64,000 bases of DNA from Sycobia sp. Sy_11 (Eukaryota; Arthropoda; Insecta; Hymenoptera; Epichrysomallidae): contig JACCIC010000019.1 of the NCBI GenBank assembly GCA_018907035.1, positions 3,090,501 through 3,154,500 of the forward strand. The letters are read 5' to 3'. Below the pieces are notes generated by a model. The model saw only the letters and a program-made list of their open reading frames with translations. It did no database searches and had not been told where the DNA came from. Shown here one piece after another: positions 14,704-27,900 of this stretch (position 1 is its first letter; each line of letters starts with the position of its first letter). A program made the translations under genes and the position numbers.

Positions 14704-14762
14704 CGACGCCGCAGCAACAGCAGCAAACCCAGGTGGACATGCATCAGGTGACTGATCCCCAG

Positions 14763-14800
<38 letters not shown>

Positions 14801-17800
14801 CGTCGTTCAGCAGACCAGCGTCGATCGCGAACAACAGACGCAGCAGCACGAGATCGACTCCAAAGACAGCAGTAGTCACGGGTGAGTTTTTTCGGAATTT
14901 TTCGCAGCTTCCCCATTGGTGGACGGACGAATTTTCGTTATCTGACCGATGCTACGATATTTCACGCCCATCCCTATACCCCTCCCCCCCCCATTCCCGA
15001 ACAGGAGTAGCGGCATCGTCACCGACTGCTCGTCCCAGCAATCCGTGGCCCCGCAGCCGGCGATCGCCGACTTCGTCGAGGCCCTGGACATCAGCCACGA
15101 GGACATCCAGCGCACCTTCTCCACGGGCATGGTGCATCCCTCGCCGAGCCCGTCGCCCGGCGACGGCAGCATCATCAATCCGATGGACTTCATCGACCTG
15201 TCGGACGACGTGCTGGTAAATCTCGACGCCTTCGACATGTTCAGCGATCTGCCGGAGCTGCACGACTTCGAGGCGGCCGCTACGGCCGCCGAGGCCGAGG
15301 CCGCCGGCAGCAAGAGCGGCGCCGAGGGCGTCAGGATAGACGCGGAGGCCGAGGGCGGCCACTGCCATCCGGGCGCGAGCGTGCGCATAGCCGAGTACAG
15401 CCCCGAGTGGAGCTACACCGAGGGCGGCGTCAAGGTCAGAACATTGACACGCTCCGCGTTGCCGGGGGCGACGGATGATTTTACGGGAAAAAAAGGATGG
15501 GGCCGATGGGGATCGACGGGGTCGATGGTGGAGATTTTTGGGGGAGGGGGGATTTTCGTTATTCTTGGTGAGAGATATGGGCCGATGGAAAACGATTTTG
15601 ATTAAATGCAATTATTAGGGCGGTATGAAACACAATATCGTACGATTAGAACGATTGAGTATTAAGTTTTCTAATGAAATTAATTTAACAAGTCCGTTTT
15701 ATAATGGACTTTCGTTGTGCAGAAAATCTAAATAAAAATAGTCATTTTCAGACCGTAAATTTCGAAGCTTTGCGTATTTGACTTGGTTAGCAAAAAACAA
15801 TTAATAAATTAACGAAGAATGTTTTGATATATAATTCCTCAATAATAAATAAAATATTATGAACATATAATTTATAAAGGTATGAATAGTTTGGAAAATG
15901 AGGAAAAATTTTAAAAGCGAATTGCTACGAAAACAGAGATCAAAGTAATCAAATGTTTTTCGCAATATATTTTTGCAGTTTTAAAACCATAAAGTATATT
16001 TGAGTTTAATGTACTACCATGCGCTTTTAAGTCAAAAACATTTCAAGCAATTAACATATTATTACGCCGTGTCAAGTGGCTAATGCATTATTTAGAATTA
16101 ACTCGATAAAATTTTATTTTCTCCCGAGTATATATTTAAAAGACAGATTTAATCAATTAAAAATTAATCCAGGGCTTATAAAGTTGGCGATCGGCTTTAA
16201 TTTATTTAGCGCGCAAAAATTGTAATTCCGCAACACGGCCGTGCGGGCAGCACGTCGCTCGGAAAGTTATTAATTATGTTGATTTCGTTGGCCTTTTGAA
16301 AACACGTATAACGTCGGAGAAAACAATTTGTACGATCGTAATATGCGCATTAGTTAGCGGCTGGGCTCGTAATTATCGGCAACCCGATGATTAACGCCCT
16401 CGTTACTTTCGTTAAAGCGGACCATTTTCAACGTTCTTTCCGCGTGGCCGAATGGGAGTGGGAGGCTGGGAGTGTGGGCGGGGGGGTGCGGGAGCAATTT
16501 GTTATCGCCTCAGTTACGGCAGAGCTGGCCATTCGTAACCTTTGCCCCTTTACAAATTTGGCGTTTCCGGTTAAATTTTCATATTGGCCTTTTCATTTAT
16601 CGGACAACTGGCTTCTTTTTCTGGATACCCACCTGTAATTTGCGGTTTATAGATAACGAGTTATAGTAATTTTTTTTTTTTTCGATTATTTTAGACAACG
16701 TGTTTTAAGGCCTTTTAGGAATGGGAAATATAACATTATTGTATTTAATTGCGATCGTCAGCTTTACGAATTCAATTCCGCGCCCGAGCCGGCAAAGCGA
16801 ATATTTGCTCAAAATGATTTTACTATACGCGGCGTTGCAAACACAAGCACAATTGTAGCCATCGGAATCCCCCCGATGCGCGAAACGTTCCGAAATGAAT
16901 TCGTTGCCGAGAGAATGAGCGGCGATTCGTCGAATCTCCGCCCGGCCCCCGCGGCGACCCGGCCCAATAGACCGATAATAAAGCCGCGATTCTGGAACGG
17001 CGGGTCTGATTCAGGTGCTGGTAGCGGGCCCGTGGACGGGCAGCAGCGCCCAGGCCTACTCGATCCTGTTCGACGGCGAGCCGGTCAAGGCCTGCCTGGT
17101 CCAGCCGGGCGTGCTGCGCTGCAGGTGTCCCGCGCACGCGGCCGGCGTCGCCTCGCTGCAGGTCGCCTGCGACGGCTTCGTCGTCTCGGACAGCGTGGCG
17201 TTCGAGTACAGGGCCACGCCCCAGAGCGAGCCGAGCCCCGAGAAGGCGCTGCTCGACCGGCTGGCCGACGTCGAGACGCGGCTGCAGGGCCCGGGGCCGC
17301 CGTCGCCGGCGGCGCACTTGGAGGAGAGGCTGGTCGCGTATTGCCAGGTAAGCAGTCCGATTGGGACGAGATCGTTTTGATGGTATTCTTTTTATTGTCG
17401 GCGCAGTTGTCGATTAAAGTCCCGGTTTTTTATTGCAAAGGGAAAAAGTTTAAAATTATCTTGAATTTTCATAACAGCTCAATGTATACGGGATGTGTCA
17501 ATAGTCTCGAGACGATTGCGGAGCATATTAAGAAAACAAACGTTGAATATCGAAGCTCTGGCAAATGAATAAACGTACTCGATCGTGACACCGAAATTCA
17601 CCTTAATTTCGAAGCTTCTTTTAAGACTGATTTTCTTTTTTTTCAACTTGAAATCTCTATTTTCGACCGTCAATCGTGAAACAAAAGTAAATTTTATTTA
17701 AAAAAGGTAAAGCGCATGTCTCGGAAATCCGTAGTTTTTTAGTTGTTCGCAACTGTTGTTACATGTGTTGGTATTTACATTCATTGGATCTTCATCAGCA

Positions 17801-20481
17801 TCGCAGGCGGTTTCTGAAAAATTGACAAACCTCGCAATCGGCTAAATTTAAATTACTTATATCGTTCAATTGAGGAAAATGTAAAAAGATACAGTCACAG
17901 GCATTGGGGACAATGTATAAAGTTACTGCAATGTCTCGTAATCCAAGAAAAGCTGTTGTCGTAATCCTTGCATCGGTTACCAAAATATAAAAATATAAAA
18001 GCTGTAAGTTAGAGTATATCTTTGAAAATAGTCTTGTATTGGACAACAGTGTTTTCAAAAATATGGACTAATTTTCATGAAAAACTTTATGTTATTTAGT
18101 TTGATACAAATTCATAGTCAGTACAAGGATGACTATAATTTTTTCATACATTGTGATAGATCACAGAAACTTATTCCTGGACTATTCTTTTTCCTATTCA
18201 GCCGTGTAATTAAGTAACTGTTTTTATCTGGCTATGTAAGGTTTTGACCATTAGTGATGCTGTCGCAGGTCATAAGAAGGTGAATTGTCATCTCGTGTAG
18301 GAAGAATTACCGTCAATCGGCCGTAAGGTTATAATTAGCACATGAAACTTCAGTGTTAGTGACTAAAAAACTACTATGAAATTTTCATTTGAACAAGTTA
18401 AATTCATCGGCAAATAATTTGGAAGGATGTATTCAAAGGAAAATTCAAATTCACATTGTTCGGAAACAATCTTAATGTGATACCAATTTTTTTAGTTCTC
18501 CATCCGTCTCGGGACTTATGATAGTTATTAAGATTAGATATGATTAGTTATATTTGAAGATATTTCATTTTTTTAGAAAACTTTATAAAAAAATATTTGT
18601 TCACTTTAAAATCCTTTTCACATATATATTGAAATTAAAGAAATATTTTGATTATCAAAAAATTAAAGTTTCTTTAAAGCATAACGATATAGTTAAAAGG
18701 TTTTCTGAATTTATTTTACTATTATTTTCAATCGCTCATTTTTCGATTAAATATTATATAGACAATACATTGGCAATCATCTTAATTCACAGATTAATTT
18801 TAAATTTTATTAATAATTGAACAATCATTTGTTTCTTTACGAAATTAGCCTACGATATCTTGAGATACTTATTCCTCCCGCAAATTACAAAATCAACGCA
18901 GACAAAATGTCCCATCACTGACGAAACCATTCTGTTACCGATCTCTCGCAGGACGCGGTGGTGAGGCCTTGGCGCACGGGCGCCGAGCCCCTCCAGTCCG
19001 GCGGGCCGACCCTCCTCCATCTCGCGGCGGGCCTCGGCTACTCGAGGCTGGCCTGCGCCCTCCTCCACTGGCGCGCCGAGAATCCCAGCAGCGTCCTCGA
19101 CGCCGAGGTCGACGCGCTCAGGCAGGACGCGGCCGGGCTGACGCCCCTCGCCTGGGCCTGCGCCGCCGGTCACGCCGACACCGCGAGGATCCTCTACCGG
19201 TGAGACATCGACCAAAAAAAAAAAACAGCAAGAAGCAAAAACAAAAAAAAAAAAAAACAAAAAACAAACAAAATCATCAGAGCCCGCCAATTGGCTCGGT
19301 AATCTTACGTATAGGCCGCGTTGCCCGCGGTTTCATACAGTACCGCGGTGTTTTTTTTTTCTTGTTCGCCGTACGAAAGTAAAAGAAAACCTTGCGTTTC
19401 GATATTAATTGGTGAAATGAATAATCGATCGAATGCGGCTGTTAGATAGTTTATTTCGATCGAGCTTAATCGACTGGATTACTCCAGCGATTCTGTTTGC
19501 TGTATCGAAATCGCAAAATTATAATGATATCAACTGTCCGAGTGAAGTAGAAGATAATCAAAAAACAGGATCCTTTTATGTTTTGCAATTGATGTGTGGA
19601 AAAAATCGATTAGGAATTTTTCATCAATGAAATGTATCCGTGGCAAGAGACGCTACTCTCTTTAAACGAACAACAAGGAGAATAGCGGATCAATGAGAAT
19701 TCTGTTTTTAAAGTACTGTCTGCTTAAGAAAGGCGTATTTCTAACGATAGAACGGAACATAAGTCGTGTTAACGCATCGAATAATTAAAGATTATCGCGC
19801 TAAGTGGACATTCAACAAGTCGGACATTCGTGAGAAGTCTAGAACTTTTGATGCCGTCGGTCATTTTCTCGCATATCGCCTAAATTTTGGCACATAAACT
19901 TTTAAACATTCGAAATTTGTAAACAATAATTTTGGACTTATTCTGGAAGAATATGGTTAGAATTTAACTATTTCAAAGCCAACATGTTTAAAAATATCAG
20001 TTACTACTATTTTAGATGAACTATTCTTAACTGCTCAATTTTAATGCATATTACGCGACGAATGCGGGTTATAAACACAACTTTAAACTATAAATGAATA
20101 TGAAACTTTGAGCAGTTCAGCAGTGATAGAGGACCATTACGATTTTAATTTATTTTCTGTATTTTATTAACTGAAACAGTCGCTAGTATTGGCAAACGTC
20201 AGATGAATTAATGAAGCTCAGTACAGACAAAAAATGAAAAACAAAAAACTCCCTGAAAAAATATCCGTAACAAATACACATTTTATAATCCGATAAATCA
20301 CGGTGAATCACAAAACAATGAGGATTTATCGATCATTAGTATAGAGCATTAGATTGAGAGAAAGAAAGCAGATTGAAAAAAAGTTGCATATAAGCCCATT
20401 TAGAAATTTCGATCAATCGCAAATAAACGCGTTGGTAGAATAAAAGAGAGAGAGAGAGAGAGCGAGAGAAATTGAGTGACA

Positions 20482-20531
<50 letters not shown>

Positions 20532-23500
20532 GTGAGACGAAAAGTCGGGCGCAGAGACAGAACAGCTTTCGCATTTGCTCGTTCATTCTATATACCCTGC
20601 TTCTTCATCCCGATCGTCTCGCGGGCGAGAATTAAGACAAAACGAAAACAGCGACAATAGTAAAAAAAAAAATAAATAAAAAAAAAACAAATAGAAAAAA
20701 CAAAAAGCCAAAAAAGGGTTTTCTCTTCTGTCTCGTTTGTTCAGATGGAATGCGATGGCGCTGCGCGTGCGAGATTGTCAGAACAGGAGCGCGACCGAGC
20801 TGGCCGCGGAGAACGGCCACGGCGCCATCGCCGAAGAGCTGAACCGTTTGGAGGCTCGACGGCAAGATGAGAGGCTCTTCTTGAGACCGGCCAGCCCGAG
20901 CCCGAGGAGGCCCTCCCAAGACAGCGGCCTCGATCTGGCTCTCTGTTAGTTCTCGTTATTACATTTTATTTTCGTTTCTCTTTATTTTCAGTTTTCATTC
21001 TCTCCAACCCATCACCTCGTGTCCATCATCAAAGCTTCTGATAACCTTCGTTACCTCCAATCTCCTGACGATTCTCTTGTTCCTCAACGAAATTCTGCCG
21101 GTACCCGTCTCCTGTTCATATCATAATGGGGTATGTTCTGTTTTCCAAATTCTTCGATGGTAATGCTTTAACAGAGTTCTGAAGATTGACAAGTCTTTCT
21201 GGTATTAATTAATTTCAGTTTTTTTTTTTATATACGTACAGTGTACATGAATTTTGTCGAAGAATTTGACGAAACAATAAGACCTGATTTAATTTTGATT
21301 TGGGTGAGAGAACAACAAGCGTACTTAGATCAACTTTAGTTAATTTAAATGTTGTTGGGAATAGCTTCCAACAGTCATGTGAGTTCTTCTTTCATCCTCG
21401 ATCTTTTGACCTTTAATCTCTTTTTCTTATACTAATGATTACATTTCTGTGATTTCATTTTTTTTTTAGTTTTTAATTTTTTTGTATGTTTTTGATATTA
21501 TTTGTTGGTATTTATGGTTGTTCTAGAACTTATACGTAGAAGCAGAAGAATATTTTGCTCCTACGTAAAATCTACTAACTACATGTAATAGTACTAACAT
21601 TTACCAGATGACCTTTTACAAACAATATTTTATATTATCAGAATATTTATCATATATATCATTTAAATTCTTTTAAACTAATAGAGATTAATAATAATAC
21701 GTAGTATTAACATTAACGGTATTTTTTATCAACAGTTGATACATTGGTATAGACTATGGAAAAGGTCAGTCGGTTTGAAAAAGGTCAGCAAATATGCTCG
21801 ATTACACACATTCCCTATAATATTAGTTATTTGTCATTTTCAATGATCAGAAAGTAGTTCACAGCTTGTCCTAGGAATATACGATTCTAACAATAAAAAT
21901 AAAATAATAATAATAATAATATCTAAGTAATTTTTATCGGGAAGTACGTTAATGTCGTATAGCTCTGTGCGCCTTGTGTAGCGCGCGCATCTCTCGTACA
22001 CAAGCGTAGAGCTCCGTTCGAAGCAAAACAATACAAAACAAAAAAAAAAAAAAAAAACAAAAAAAGTAAATCGGGTGCTTCCATCGTTCTCCTTTACTCC
22101 CTTGACCAACGCAAAAAAAAAAATGCAACATGATATGCAGGTGGCTCGCCGCTCCTGGACAATATGGAGCTGTTGCAGGATGACGATTCGTCGCTGGGCC
22201 TCGGCCAGCAGGGTATGGATAGCGCTCCGAGTCCCACGGATTCCGTAGGTCCGTACCTAAAATCGTTGCCCCCGTTTTTTTTTTTTTCTTTCTTTTGAGT
22301 TTGGTTGTTCCGTGCGTTTGTTCGTCTGTCTGTTTATTTGTTTGTCTGTTTATTTGTTCGTTCGTTTGTTTGTTTGTTGATTTGTTTTGCCTGCGTGTTT
22401 TGCAAAACTGTACACGAATTGAGCAGCGAATCTGACCACTAATAATGCTGTCTCTACTACATGCCTGTCTATTACTGACACGGACTTATATAATAGACCG
22501 CGCGCTCTGGGAGCAGAGTCGATGCCTAGACCAGGGCGGGAGAGCAACGCGGGGTGTCACGTTGTAAGTAAGAAAAGTAGAGGAATTTCAGTAGTAGAAA
22601 TACGTCGCAGCATAAATATGCGTTTCTGCAAAACTCTACAAAATTGCCATTGTTTGCCTGCCTCCCTACTCCTTCGCCGTAGCAAGAGCGAAAGCACGAC
22701 TCCTAAGGTCTATCTCTGTCCTTCAATATGGACTTCAGAGCGTCCGTTCAAGCGCGCGGTCTGTTAAATAACTCTGTGATTACTAACGACATTTTCAGCG
22801 ATCGAGTTCTTTTTACCCATCTAATCATCTCTTCCTCCGTCAATAATGCACGATTGTCTCTCACTATTATCCAGTACACCCGTTCTTGTCCAGACGCGAC
22901 GCGAACTTTCTTCTACAGAATGTCGCACACTGCATTCATTTTCAAATGCTTACACGTTAGAAAAGTGAAAAGTGCCCGATCCTTGAAACTATATAGATTG
23001 CGACATAAAGTTCAACGTAGATTACCACAGTGATCCAAGTGCTCCGCATTCGTTTGAATTTTCCATCGGTTTTGCAATCAACGTTATTATAAAATCAAAG
23101 AACTTGAAGTGTTGAACTAGTGAATGCTAATTGCGCATAGTATCTGTATTAAGTTCGCCAATTGAGACAGAACAATTGCATTCTTATTCGCGTAGCGACA
23201 CTGATCAATGTTCATCGATGTTGCACCGTAGCTCAATGGCTCAATGGCACCTAGCTCAAGCTGATGGCCTCGACGCCGTTCAACATTGTCCAATTTACAG
23301 AAATGAAACGTCGCGCACGGGGCTCGATAAAATGCCGCCAAAGCGCCTCGAACTTTCGGACGATCGCGGCTCCGCGAGCGCGAGGCCGGGAAAGAAGTCG
23401 AGTTTTCCGACGGCGAGCGGCGAGGAGCCGTCACGCGGGGCGGCTGGCATACGCGCATCAATGGCGACGCTGGAGAGAACAGACGCGAATCTCGGCAGGA

Positions 23501-24902
23501 TGCAGGCAGGGGCGGGAGGGAGGGGGCTGGTTTGCCTCGTCGCAACGCGTGGTCGTCTGCAGGTGTGCTTGCGTGCTCCTGTTCTAGCGTTGTGATTAAT
23601 GCGCGTACGCAAAGATTTACCACTATGAAGACAGCGGCGCTTGAGCAGCTTGAGCGGTGTCTCTGTGTGTGTATATACATGTGTATACATATATATATAT
23701 CTGTGTGTGTGTGTGTGTGTGTGTGTAGGTTTGTGTGCGCGTGTGCGTACGCCTACGTACACGTACGTGTGCGCATATATTGGTTTGGCGCTGCTTGGCC
23801 TTGATGAGCTCTGTGTCTTGGACTTAGCATTGATTGATATATACGAGCTCGCGCGCGACACCGGGCGTCGCTCCATTATACTCTAGAAACAGCCGAACGG
23901 CTGAAATTCACGGGTGTCATTCGAGCGCCCCGAGACCTCCGTCCTCTGGCCCCATTACACACGTTTACTGCGCGAAAGAGCGACGATACGGAATTCAGTA
24001 TTATTTTCCGAACACAACGACGATGTACATTTGTAAATGACTTCATTATACATACTCGAGCCTTTTTTATCGCGCACCCGTGTGCATCTCTTTGTAATCA
24101 TAATCGTCGCGACACGTCATTAATGATTATTATTGATTATCATTTTAGTCGTGAACTGTTGGTCGATTCTCGCAATTCTCATAAACGCAGATTCGGTTTT
24201 GAAATAATTGAATTCATTTCTTATGTAATTTTATAAAAGGACGATTTGAATTTTCGCAAAATCAGAAAAAAACACCAATATTGCCAATCATCTTCTAATC
24301 TATTGGGGTAAGTATCGGGCGCACACCGCGAATACCAAAATTCGTTCAACGATAGATTCGGTCAGCATTAGTCGGGAAAAATTACAAATGCAATAATCTT
24401 GCGAGAATTAGGTCGCGGTAACGCTGCTTTTAATGCTTGCAAGATTACGAGACCGGGACGAAAAGCGTGATCGAATTTTATGGATCTTCGTTACTATATA
24501 GTTTTGCTCGCCAAAAAATCCTTTGTTTCAACTTTCATGTACATAAAGCCAAAATTCCCCTTTGTGCAATATATGTGTATGTAGCGCGTCTGTGCCTGCG
24601 TATTAATGTTCACGGCAAATTTCCACAAATCACAAGAATCCTCCTCATGCAAGCGTTCCGCCTTCACTGTATCGATGTGTATGTTATTTAGAGACCTGTA
24701 GTACGTATATACATATATTTATATATAAGCGAAAGAAAGTAATTCAATCATAGGCCATAAAGCATTGACAATTGATGTGCTGGTGTATGGATATCGGTGT
24801 GGGGCACTGCTTCCTTCCTACGCTCAAAACGAAACGCGCTGGTTGTCTCGAAATGCTTGGGGAAGGATCGGGGTGGGAGTTCGAGCCTGTAATACGCAAT
24901 TT

Positions 24903-24955
<53 letters not shown>

Positions 24956-27900
24956 GTGAGAGGGAGAAAGAGAAAAAACAGCCACAAAACCGAAAGCGCT
25001 GTTAACGCGGCTTCGAATCTTACTGCTCGGTGTCGATGTATCGATGTTCTTACCTCTGTCCTCTATATCTATGTGTTTTTGTATCGCTATTGTTGTCTTT
25101 TATCTGTCCATCTCTCTAACCTCGCTAACCCACCCGGGCGAAAAAAAATCCTCGTCTCTTTTCCGTCTCCGCAGCACCTAACCCATCTTCCCCCCTCCCA
25201 CTACCCCCCCCCCCTTTCCCGCGGCCGTCGAGCGGAACCGCTCGCCATGCTAGTTCGACTGGGACAACGATTCCTTGTTTGTAGGGGAGGAGGATGCGAG
25301 GGTTTTGACCTTAGCCGAGCAAATTATAGCTGCCCTGCCGGAGAGGATCAGGAGAGAGCAATGTGACCCCCCGTCTCCGTCCTCGCCACCGCCACCACCG
25401 CCGTTGCCGCCGCTGGAGGATGCTTTGATGGAACAGATGGTGAGAATTTTTTCGATACCATCGGTGATTGCGCGCGGCAATTGGTAGTCGTGCAATTTTT
25501 CATTTCGCGCGCGTTTGGATTCGGAATTATTCGTATAACATAATTCGTGTATGCATTATAAGACGAAGTATGAGGGATATTATCGTATTAACCGTTACTA
25601 TTTGATGGGAAGTAAAATCTATAAATCATCAATGAGATTTTGAAATTAACTATGAAACTATCTGAGTTTCAAAAATATATCTCATATTTTTGAAAATATA
25701 TTTCGAGACGTTTGTAAATGTTGCACGAATGCGACTTATAGCACAGGCCGGTCCTTTAGGCTTTTAAGCAAAAATGAAAAACTTTTACTTTATCGGTTAA
25801 TAATGTAATCGAGTAGAACAATAATGTTAAGTAAACGAAGAAAGATCTATTTTGCATATTATCCATCCTAAGTTAATGACTGGATATGTGAGTAAAATGA
25901 CAGGTAGACGTACGAATACTATAGATTAAGAAATAAAAAACTTACGAATCATCTATTAAATGTATTTACAGTCTCTTTGCTATATTATTTTAGAAGAACT
26001 AAGTAAGTAATAAGGAATTTTAGATCTGCAATAATTTACAACTGCTTCGTATTACGAATTCATCATTCTTTGATTCGTCATCGTACGTCTGGGATCAGAC
26101 CGCCTGTCATCTTACTGACCTGAACTGAACCTACAACAATAGTTGTTACTGAAATCCATCAATGTCGTACAAGCACTATGAAATAACGATTACTGTATTG
26201 TTTGCGGAAAAGTTTCGATGATGAAACAATCTTGTCCTTATAATTCTTTTGTTTTTTCATCTGTGCATATGCGCAGCTAAATATTAGTTTACAAACGTCC
26301 TATACATCCTATTGTATAAAATGTACAAAATATTTCTTTCACAGTTTATTCAAAACGGTATCTATCATTCTTTGAACAGAATTTATTCCCAACGTGTTAC
26401 CCAGCAAAGATCATTAAATTCTGGATTAATTGTCTAAAAGATTGGTCCATGCTATATATCGCGTTTGCGAAACTTCTTGAATGCCTTGGAACATATTTGC
26501 TTATACCATTTGATCTCCTAATTTTTCTGTCATTAATTTTCATTTACGACAAAGCATCCTAAATTAATTCCATCCTGTCGCATTTGCTCCATCGGAAATA
26601 TCGAACTACTCTTGAAATTCGTCCACGCCCTGCCATTATATTCTCCGAAGAAATGTCGCCAAATCCAAATCCCATCCATCCGTCCCATGACCGAACATCC
26701 GTCCAGCGCCCGCTCGTCCGACCTACGTCACTCAAAGCCGCGCGTTCCCCAGCCTCTCGACACGGGCGAGCTCTTCGACTCCTACCGGGAGTGCAGTGGC
26801 GGCGCGGCCTCCGTCTCCGACGTGGACGCTGAGGCGAGCCCGTCCTCGCCCTCGAGCAGCTGCCTGTCGCCGGACTCGCCCTCGCCACCGCCCATGACCT
26901 CCGACTTCTGCGACTTCCTCCAGCTGCAGCTGCAGCTCGACAGCGGCGTCGGCTCGTCATCGGCCGGCAGCACCTGCTCGACCGACAAGATCATCGGCAG
27001 CGCTGCCTTCGCCGCTGCCGCGGCGGCTGCGGCCGCGGCGGCGGCGTCGTCGTCGTCGTCGTCGTCGTCGTCGGGCGGCGGTCCCGGCGCCGCGGCGGGA
27101 CTGTCCGGCGGCGTGGGCGTAGGGCCCGGCCAAGGGGACGGCGGCGAGGCCGAACTGAGCAGGCTGACGCTGTCCGATCGGGAGCAGAGGGAGCTCTATC
27201 AGGCGGCGCGGATGATACAGAAGGCGTATCGCAGCTACAAGGGCAGGCAGAGGCAGGAGGAGGCCGAGAGGCACGCGGCTGTTCTCATACAACAGTATTA
27301 TCGCCGGCACAAGCAGTACGCTTATCACAGGTGAGCAGTTGCGGTGTTTTTTGTTTTTTTTACTTTTTGGTCCTGGTATTCTCGCTCGATTATGGAAGAT
27401 CGAAGGTGTCCATTCTATATTCAATATCATAGATTGCGTTGAATTGATTCAAGATAAGTATACTATATCGAATTTTCTGCATATAAAATAAATTGGTATC
27501 GTGCAAAGGAAGAAGGAGAGATTTCAAAAATTCACAACTGAGTGGGAATTAAGAGTTATACATTTGAGCATGTATTTGGCATCAATCTAGTCATTGTATC
27601 AAATGAAAATCAGTTTTGCTTTGCTTTGAAAATTTTTAAAAATCACCCCTATTTCAGGTTTAGAAACTCACAAAGACTCTATTATTCTAATAATTCTAGC
27701 GGTTTCTAGCTTTCATCATTTTTATACTTCCCATGACGTGAATTACATCAATGTTTCTTTTTAAATGCTTAAAGTTGCGTATATATATTCCTGGGAATTA
27801 TTTCACTCCCCTAGAGCCCTCACGAATAATTTTAAAAACTTGGATGAGTTCTTGTTAGTCCTAAAAATACATTTTCATATCGCTTAGGGTTAATGTGACG

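Noticed and set aside
22517..22563. Possible 47-nt CAMTA exon with acceptor gcag and donor GTT|GTAAGT
   Set aside because: Including it shifts the next exon into a frame that stops within a few codons. The exons on either side already join in frame.
23131..23595. 154-residue open frame in a GC-richer part of a CAMTA intron
   Set aside because: Overlapping frames on both strands, no domain, no fitting splice sites. The flanking CAMTA exons join without it.
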